From Stichopus chloronotus (Eukaryota; Echinodermata; Holothuroidea; Aspidochirotida; Stichopodidae): a stretch of DNA of 64,000 bases. The position numbers and the translations under genes were made by a program. Under the pieces are notes generated by a model. The model did no database searches. It had not been told where the DNA came from and saw only the letters and a program-made list of their open reading frames with translations. Shown here in pieces: positions 50,494-59,825 of the stretch. The stretch lies in contig CM037846.1 in assembly GCA_021234535.1 (NCBI GenBank), forward strand, positions 13,222,705 through 13,286,704. The letters are read 5' to 3'. Position 1 is the first letter of the stretch. Each line of letters begins with the position of its first letter.

Positions 50494-52262
50494 GGAGAAA
50501 TGATTAGGAAATGCATCTCTATCTGCTTAATAGTTCCAGACAAATTTTAGGCCTATTTCTTAGTCTTAGCTGAAGCCGGACAGGCATGTTACCAATTATC
50601 TCTGGAATGCGATGAATATAAATGAGATGCAATTTTAATCAACTTACAGAACGTCTCTTTTTTTAACAGTGAAAAGCTTCCTTAACGATTACCTAATACT
50701 CGTGACAGATTAGTAGGCTATGTGCTTTTTGACAATGAGGTAGGATATTTTTAACATCGACTATGAAGTAGCCGGGCATTTGTATAATATAAAAATCCCC
50801 CCCCCCCCCAAAAAAGAAAAAAATGTAAGATGATCAAGAACTTTAATAGAATTATGTAGCTCAAGCGGTAAAATCTACATCGTTAAAGTTACCGTGACAA
50901 TCAAAACTGTGCTGTCTTTCTTAGGGGGACCTCTATGCATTCAAAGTACCACATACGGTGCTCTACAATAGATAATGGTTATCACTGCTTCCAGACACAA
51001 TAATGAACAAGCAAACACTGTCCTCGACTTTGTGCAGCTTTCCAATAGTTACATCTGTACTGTGAGGAAACAACAACGAAAAAAAAAAAAAAAGGGTGAC
51101 TGATAAGGCAGCCCAGTTGTAGTGATGGGCAACCAACTGGGAATGATTCTCATCTATTCACTTCTGACTTTTCAATCCGAAATCTTTTTTTTTTTTTTTG
51201 CCTTTGTACTCTAGAGATTTCCCTTTCGGAAAAACCAAAAGCTTGACTCCTAAAGCTTGACTCCACAAACTCATCAACTTGAAACTTCTATCATAAATTA
51301 TTTGCACCAGTAATAATTTCTTTAATCATGAATAACATTTACATACGAACACTTCACATGTTCACAGTTGATATTCGATAATACTTACAATAAATTGTAC
51401 AATTTTTTCCCCTTACATAGTGAATCATGGGTAATCAGGGAGCTGACACATGAAACTTTGAACTTTCCGGTGGATATTATGCACCTCTGGTTAGTATCCT
51501 ATGAGAAGAGTTCCATGTACCACATCACATATACACTCAGGTAGTCTGCATATCGTAACAAAGAGACATTCAAATGCAAGTAATTTTTCACTTCTTCTCT
51601 TTTTTACTTCATTGTTCTACTTTTTGTATAATGGGCCATTGACTGCCCAGCAGATGAACGCACTTAGTACATTTCGTTACCTTCAGCACAACCAAGTCCG
51701 TATACCATATTCCGATTTTTTTGTTTCTTTGTTTCTTCACCTAAATCTTGGCAATGAAAGTCTCTCTCTTTAAGACATTTTCTAAGAGAAAATCGAAAAT
51801 AATTAAGCCCTGCCAAACGAAGGGAAGCGGATATCTTGACCAAAATCTGGAGGTATGATAGCCTGATATCAAGCTCTGAAATGATCGTTTAAGGGCAGGT
51901 CTGATAGTGAAAACTATCAAAAAGAAAAATAAAAACACTCTTGATTCAGGTGCCTTGTATTTTGGCGCCAAAAGCAGATACGATGACATATGCTTTTATT
52001 TATGTCATCATAAAAAAAAAACTCTAAAAGAAGGTGTATTGTATGTTTGCTGAGATCCTATGTTAGTTGACACTGTACATGGCCTTTGAAGAACATTTGA
52101 CTTTCTATTCATCAGAGAGTTCGTCAACGTCATCAAATATCTCTCTTTCCCTTTTCGATAGAGCCACATACGACTGTGGTTTCCAACGTGCTAATACTGC
52201 TGTCGGACGTCTACACATAATACAGTCGACGAACTTCTCTTTCTAGGAAAACAGCCAGCCCT

Positions 52263-53252
52263 GTTACGTTTCATTTTGTAACAATTGACCAAAATGTAAC
52301 AACTTGGTCTAAAAATGTAACAATTTTCTGTCCAAAATGTGACAACTTTTCAGGTTGGTCCAAAATGTAACAATTTTCGGCCCAAAATGTAACAACTTTC
52401 AAACTTGGTCCAAAATGTTACAAGTGCCCAAAATGTAACAACGTGGAGGTCCACATCAGATGGTATTGAAAAATATCCAAGGTGGCTACGAAAACGGTAT
52501 ATGTATATATGTATATACATATGTATACATATATATGTATATATATATGTATATATATACATATATATATATATACATGTATATATATATATATATTTAT
52601 AACCGTCGCTCGCATATACCGTCTTCGTAGTAGAGTCACTGTTCTACCAACAATACGCTAAGTGATATAAGTGTGCCACCGGTACCTCATGTGGTTCTAC
52701 TACTGGGGACTATGTGGGATTGTTGTCCGCTCCCCTCCGACGGAAAATGTGAATGAAGCATATTATTCCACAATTGGCCGAGTTACAGCTGGGTAAGTTA
52801 TTTTTTCGGCAATTTTTTAATTTTTATAACGTCCCCCGAAGCACTCAAGTGGGCAGGAAATAGACTTTCTAGATCTTTTAGACCACACTGAGTTCAACGG
52901 AGCAAGTTTTAGCCGAAACTAACGTTTGGCGGCCATTTCGATTTTCATTGCGATACAGAAGACACCCAAAAATATATTCCAGGTGTGGAGTATGTCATGA
53001 GAAATTGAATGATGCATTTCTCAATTCGATCCGACCTTGTTTGGTTAAGATATGGCACTGTAAAAAGCATAACAGTCATGTTGGAGATTTTTCAATACCG
53101 TCTGATGTAAACCTACACGTTGTTACATTTTGGTCAGACAGTTGTTACATTTTGGACCAAGTTTGAAAGTTGTTGCATTTGGGGCAGAAAATTGTTACAT
53201 TTTGGACCAAGTTGTTACATTTTTGGTCAATTGTTACAAAATGGGACGTAAC
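52263..53252. mobile_element. 990-bp foldback element made of CCAAAATGTAACAA units
   Basis: The left arm 52263-52485 (GTTACGTTTCATTTTGTAAC..., then repeated CCAAAATGTAACAA) matches the reverse complement of the right arm ~53070-53252 (ending TTGTTACAAAATGGGACGTAAC). The similarity extends into TCAGATGGTATTGAAAAAT. The interior holds an AT microsatellite (52498-52602) and ~450 bp of unique DNA. Confidence 0.85.
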
Positions 53253-53302
53253 ACGTCCTCCCTAATGGCAGGGTCGCAAGCAGCCACCTTAGTGTAACTA
53301 CC

Positions 53303-53388
53303 TAAAAAAAGAACTGTAAAAAAAAACTGTATAAAAGAACTGTAAAAAAGAACTGTATAAAAGAACTGTACAAAAGAACTGTAGATAA
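53303..53388. repeat. Short tandem repeat AAAAGAACTGTA
   Basis: Six imperfect copies of an approximately 13-nt unit (AAAGAACTGTA with one to four extra A or TA), about 130 nt downstream of the Ig-receptor stop codon. Confidence 0.85.
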
Positions 53389-53516
53389 TTGATAAAGAAT
53401 TACTCACACATCTTCAAAATTTAAAGTGTATAGACGTTTTCGAAGGGAAAGGAGGTAGGAAGGGGAGGGGGGGGGGGTTGAAGAGGTGGGAGATTATTAT
53501 TCATGCTTGTCACCTG

Positions 53517-53831
53517 CTACCAGTGTACGGATTCTTTCGTTTTCCGATCGTTGAGTTTGCTTTTTTTGGTGCAACTCATAGAGTACCTAGGAAGTGAACT
53601 TTCCATAGTACCGTCAAGAGGGATATCCTGGTGTCGAAAGTACTCCTCGTCTGAAAACGAGCTCATGGAAGACGCCGAAGAGACCACGACGCTTTGCTTT
53701 GCGCCCTCTGTCGCTTCGTCGGCGGTGGCGTACTCGTTTTGAAAGATTTTGGTGGCAGGCCTCTCGAAATAGGTAGCATTATATTCACTTTCTTCGGAAA
53801 ATGGCTTTTGGTATTCGCTGTCGCAATTTAA
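53517..53831 (-). CDS. Ig receptor: last exon, tyrosine-rich tail and stop
   Basis: Acceptor tttcctactcttag|TTA; 104 codons then TAG at 53517-53519. Contains DSEYQKPFSEESEYNATYF, NEYATADEA, a Ser run (VVVSSASSMSSFSDEEYF), RYSMSC and a basic end (KKSKLNDRKTKES). No AATAAA or ATTAAA was found in the next ~250 nt. Confidence 0.85.
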   Translation of the reverse strand, partial: LNCDSEYQKPFSEESEYNATYFERPATKIFQNEYATADEATEGAKQSVVVSSASSMSSFSDEEYFRHQDIPLDGTMESSLPRYSMSCTKKSKLNDRKTKESVHW

Positions 53832-56800
53832 CTAAGAGTAGGAAAATAGATCATAAAAAAAATGTTATGTTTACATGTATCATTAACGGTGAGAGCCCTC
53901 GGGGCATATGCAAATAGGGCAGGTGTCTGTTCAATGTGCAGGGAGGAAGTGAGGAAGTGGTGCCAAAAGCCTCCTTCCGGGGAGAAAATAAAATAAATCT
54001 ATTTCATGCGATTGATACTTTGCTTCCAGGGCTAGTTGGTTTATTCAAGAGCTATACTGCCCGAACTTTAAAGGTAAGGCTACATACATAACCTAGCAAT
54101 TAAACGTAAGAATCTAACCTGATTCTTGGTTGGGCTATTTACAATGAAATATTGGTCCACTGTCAAGGACGTGTCTTCGATTAGCATGTGGGCATCCTCG
54201 TGATGTTCCCGTCTGACGATTAGGGCAAGTTAAGCAACTTAAAATCCTCCCCCTGGGAAAACTGGGCCAGCTATATGTTATCAGTTTGTCTATGTCAAGG
54301 CAATGGCCATTAACCTTGAGAAATGAGCTAGAGGGAGATATTAAATGTAGAGAGGGGAAAACTGAAGATTCGAACCAGACGATGGAACCTCAATGTGTGT
54401 GTGTGTGTGTGTGCATTCATTCGTCACTACCGGAAAACTGATGTGAGACCAGAGAGACCAGAGAGACCAGACAAGGTAACCGAGTCAAGACCGGTGTGAC
54501 AGTAAATGTTGTCCCTTGTCTTAAGGACCGAGTTTCCATTGAAACAGACACTATTGTTTTAAGAAGAACTGCAATACTTAAACAGTGTCTTATCTCTTTA
54601 TGACTATTAATTCGTTATAGGCTATGGTATAACAAGAATGAGTACAAATGTATACATTTTGCACCGTACTTGGACCCGGACAACAATTGCTAGGTAAGGA
54701 CAATTTTTTTCTGTTTTAGAGTGTCCGGCCGGACAGGAAATACCGTTCACGGGACAACAATCCCATCCGACTTAAACGTCTTACGGAGACATTCTCCGTG
54801 AATATCTGTCCCTAGGACACCAGGACACTATTCCTTGTCACACCGGGTCGAAGCTACATGGGGGTACAAACTGCAAATACAAACCCTAAGAAAACCTCAG
54901 CCTACCTTAGTTGGCGAGTGACCAACCTCGCTGAAAGGGTCAACGTCCGATCCAGGGACTTCATCTCCTATTGGTACATCTTCGTATGGACCTTCCCCAT
55001 CGTCGACAACCCTTCGAGTTATTTCAGGAGATTCAAGTCTTGGCCTTGCCGATAGCGTCATGAGAGCGTGATTACTGCAAAGGAGCGGGGAGACGAGGGT
55101 TACAAACCCCTTTCTGTTCCTTGGACGGTTTTGGAGGGTACTTCATTGCCTTTCAATCACATGTATGCTTATATACAGTGTACATTTATACAGCTATGCT
55201 TACCTTGCTTGTTCTTCTTCAAAGTATGTGTTTTCCACTGGAAGAGGAAGAGAGATAAAAAGTAGTTTAATATGATGTAATTTGATTTAACTAAGAGAGT
55301 CGAAACTATCCTTTTACATCTTTATTTGTTATGTTTTTTTTTTAATTGCTCTCTGTGAATTTTATTCCAATGTATGGTCATACATGGAGAGCATAAACTT
55401 CTTCATGGTTCTCAAGAAAAGTTAATTGAAGATCATAATCTTGTAATTAAGTTACCACCAAGTACTGTAAAAAGTGGGATCAAGTGGGAATTTACGCTTA
55501 CTTATCTTGAGTGAGCCATCAAAATGGTTTTGAAAGGGATCTTACCGCAGCTTAAAGGGAAATAGGGCGTTTGGAATACACCAACATGACGTTCTGAAGA
55601 AGTAGCTTTAGTCATTATTAAACCATTCAGTCTCATCAATAAACGTCTGCCAAAGCTTTATCTCCCCAAAACATTATGCATGTGATGAGTAACGGAAGAT
55701 GCATCATTTGAATTTTGAAAAGTTTGGGTGAACAAATAAGTGTTGAGCAACAAATAACTGAGTTTCTATCTGTGAGAAACTTATTGCTTGAAAAAAAGAC
55801 TACTGTTCTTCCTTCTTTTGAATAATCTATCATTCTGCATTGACAAACATTGGTTTTAAAAATATGGATGTTTTCTGTAAAACAAACGCCCTATTTCCCT
55901 TTAAGACGGTCTATTGAACTACAGGTATCAATTTTAAAATCTCTCTTGAATCACAATTAACGTTGATGCTGTCACACTGTTGCAGCAACACTGCAACACT
56001 GTTGACTGAGCTATCATCGAAATTAAATCTACCATTAAAATTTTTATAATGCAAAGAAATTGAATAATCTACGTGGAGCATGTACACTTTCGATTTTGTT
56101 TTTCTTGTTGTTGTGATATTACCTCTCTTTCATTTTTTTCGGGGGGGGGGGTGGGAAGGAGGTGGGGGTTGGTGGGTAGGGAATTAGTAACGACAGTAAT
56201 TCTGCGGGTTGCCGTAGGCCTACATCTTCACTTACGAGGTCTGCCACCGTGTTTCTTCCTATAGTAGGAGAAAGCTAGTGCCATGAGAATGACGAAGGTT
56301 ACGAGGAGAAGACTTAGGAAAACAAACAGCGTCGCCGGCGGTGAGGCTTGTCGCCCATTTACTGAATCTGTCTGTGGAGGAGCTTCGGAAGTTCTTGTTG
56401 CTATGGAAAACAAAAGTACTTATAAACACGCATAGACAGCAAAAAAGTCTCATCTAAACCTATCTATCCTGCTTGTAGTAGCATATCATGTGTTGCTGAG
56501 TTTGTTGAATGCAAGCAGGGACATAAAGTACTTCAAATCCTGACGGAAAGACATCCAATGCCACAGTGAACGTTGTTATTGTCGATATTTTTCTCGTGCT
56601 GTAAATACTAAATGGGTATCGTGAAATTAGTGAAAACTTTAACTATAACAGGGGACTGTGCGGACTGTGCGGACTGTATCCGAAAAACTCGTTGCTTTTA
56701 TTAGGGAGGTCAACCTCCCTGCTTTGATGTGGTATAGGCTTCACTGCTACATATGATAGTGCTATTTATCATACTTGATGAGTTGTCTGATACATCAATG

Positions 56801-59740
56801 CATCATCTACAGAAGAGGCAACGAAGGCCTTATCCGTGAGATGTAACTTGGAAAAGGCGGGATTCTTTCCATACTCCGAAAAACGTTTGAAGTAAGAACG
56901 ATACTAATGAAGTGCAATGTCAGTGTTTTAAAGAAAACAGCTGTCGCACCCCTCCACCAAAATGATTGATGGACTAACCCAAGGTAATCTACACTCTGAA
57001 ATGTGTTCACTCTAAAATAACTATGTTCTTGCAGGTTCCTTCAAAAGAGAGCTCCCTGTGCGAAAGCTCATTTGGATGACACACAAAGGTTATTTTGTAA
57101 AAAAAAAAAAGAATTCGCAATTCTCAAATAATAGGACCGGATTGAATTGTGAACCAGAGGGACACAAAAAGTAGGGGGGGGGGGGCATAAGTAACGCTAT
57201 GATATTCATTTTCAAAATATTCTAAACTGATTTCAGAGGTAGCGGCAGTCTGAAACAGGAAGTGACATAGAGTCGATTACCTTATTAAAGTTGGAATTTG
57301 TAGATATCATCTGTGATAGTTTTCGTTTTGTAGGCTTATATGTACGTGAAGACACGAAGAAAATCTGTGAGTTCATATCGACTTGCCAGGAAGGGGGTGG
57401 TGGTGAAAGTGACCACTCTCTTTGCTTTCCTTTCGTTACCTGCGCCACTGCATACTAGTCTTGTAACCATAGTCAAAGGGGCCCCCAAATTAGTTTGCAT
57501 CCAGCCCCTTCATTGTCTCACCCCCCCCCCCCTCTCATGAATCCGGTCCTGGGTGATAAATCGTGACTGCAACTTTAGTTTCACTTAAGGAACTGTGTTT
57601 GATTACGAATTAATTCATTCGTAAGTACTCACTGAAAGAAAACGTTATGTGGTATTAATCGGCTTTTGTAGTTTCTAGCTTTCCGTTGTGCCCACTACCT
57701 TGAACAAAATTTACAAGACGAATCATTTCAAGGTATTCATACGTTTTAAAGTAGTTTACCTTTTTTTATGTATTCGAACACAGTGTGTTCACCAACACTA
57801 TTCTTTCCTCTGCAGGTAATATTCACCGAGCTATTAAATGTAGAGAATTCGATGGATTCTCTTTGCCTCTTCACCGCGCCGTCTCCGCTAAATAGGAACA
57901 GTTCCCCTGTAACTGCGGGTCTACCTGAACATGCGCAAATCGCAGTCGTGCTCCAAAGTTCCTCGTTGCCAGGCACCAAATAGATTGAACAACTTGGTTT
58001 GTCTGTCAAAAACAACGTAAACAAGGCAAAATACAAAAACCACATTGTAAGAGAAAATCGAGATGTAAATAGATCTCCTACTTGATCTAGTAAATAAAGG
58101 CCAGTATGTACGTAAAAAGCAAAGCCCTGCAAACAAGTTTGTAACATCTGAAGTGATGAAGCTAAACTCATTTTGCTCGAGCGTGGTATCGATGCAGACG
58201 GTTCGCCTTTTCATGTAGAGTATCATCACTGAATTCTACCCCCCCCCCCCCCACACACACACCCTTCCTCTTGGATCTTCATTGATCTGAACACACACTC
58301 AAGTCTCTTCGCAAATATGTCGCCAAGGGTTTCAAAGACAAAAAAAAGAAGAGAACAAGAAAAGAAAAATAATAATAATATATAATTACTAATAGCTGAA
58401 AATCGTTGTTTAATAAGGCGAAATATTTGTCTCCACAAACAATGGCATAGCACCCAATTAACGCCCACTATACCACCACAACCGTCTATCTACCAGTCAC
58501 TGCATGTTTGTCAAGTGACGTAAACCTTAATGGAAAACAAAATTTTAAGGAAACTAAAGCGTTTGTTTTACAGAAGAAAAGTCATATTTTTAAAACCAAT
58601 ATTTGTGGACGCTCAATGATACATTAATCAAGGAAGTAAAGTAATCTTCTGTTCCAGTATAGTTTGTTGTTCGAGAATAATTTGTTCAGCCATTTTTTTT
58701 TTTTTCAAAGTTTAAATTACGTACCTTTGATAACTCATCTAATGCAGGATGTTTTCAGAAAATTGAGCTTTTTGCGTATATTTATTGTAGGAAATAACAT
58801 GGTTTAGCAATGATTAAAAGCTATTTTCTGCGCCATGCCATGCATATTGACCAATTAAACACGTTATTTTCTCATCTTCGGTGAATCATATGTAATGTTC
58901 TGAGGAGATGAAGCTTTTGCAGTTGTTCATTGGTTGAGACTAAATGTTTTAGCAATGGCCACAGTTTATTTACTTATAGCCTTGCCGTGTTGGTGCGTTT
59001 TGTTTTTTTAACACCTATTTCCCTTCAATTATTTATTTTATACACATTATTCATTATGAAATGGTTAATAATCGATTTCCTTATCCTTAGTTTATGGGCG
59101 AAAACGAGGTTTTCATAAGTGTTAACGTCATTATAAACATCACTATTTCCTCCACAGTATGGCAATGCTGAAGATCGACCCTAAGACCATTACACTAGCG
59201 CGTGCCACGTTGTTGCATTTTGAACGACGTACTTAGGCGATCATAGAAAGCGACGTGCTTATAACTGGTGTGAAGTCAATCAAATGGAAGATGCACTACT
59301 TCGGAGTAATTTAGCATTGTACCCGAACGAAATGTACTTACACAAAACGTTGAGTCTAACAGAGACCTCTATGCTGGGAACTTTAATCTGACCTTGTGTT
59401 ACACAGCTTATAGTCTTGTGAGTATTTTGAGGCCTAAATGAAAGGGCGGACCACACGGCACGCTCCGTTTTACCCGCGTGGCTGTATCTCTGCGTCGTCT
59501 GAACCTCACCGTCAACTTTCCATAAAAGTTCAACCATTGGATTACCATCTGACGCTGTGCAATTGATTTCAGTGTCTTCGTTGGAGCGCAGCGTCAGTGA
59601 CGATCCGTCCTCGGTTATTTTTGTACCATTTTGGAGTTGTAACCAAACGTCAGGTGGCACTGAAACAGACAAGGAAGAAGTAAAAATCGTCAAACATGAC
59701 GTCACATTTTTACTGACAACTTATTTTGTCAAATGTTGAT

Positions 59741-59825
<85 letters not shown>

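Larger units (their letters stand above)
48251..53300. other. Intergenic, no gene recognised
   Basis: Spacer between the Ig receptor (5' side) and the RTK. Apart from the (ATC)n repeat and the foldback element, only unsupported frames occur. The longest is 48628-49017 minus (129 codons), without recognisable domain, signal or splice sites. Confidence 0.5.

Noticed and set aside
54119..54212. Exon starting at the stronger cgtcag acceptor
   Set aside because: Its tyrosine-containing frame is out of phase with the preceding exon. Kept as a possible alternative splice form.
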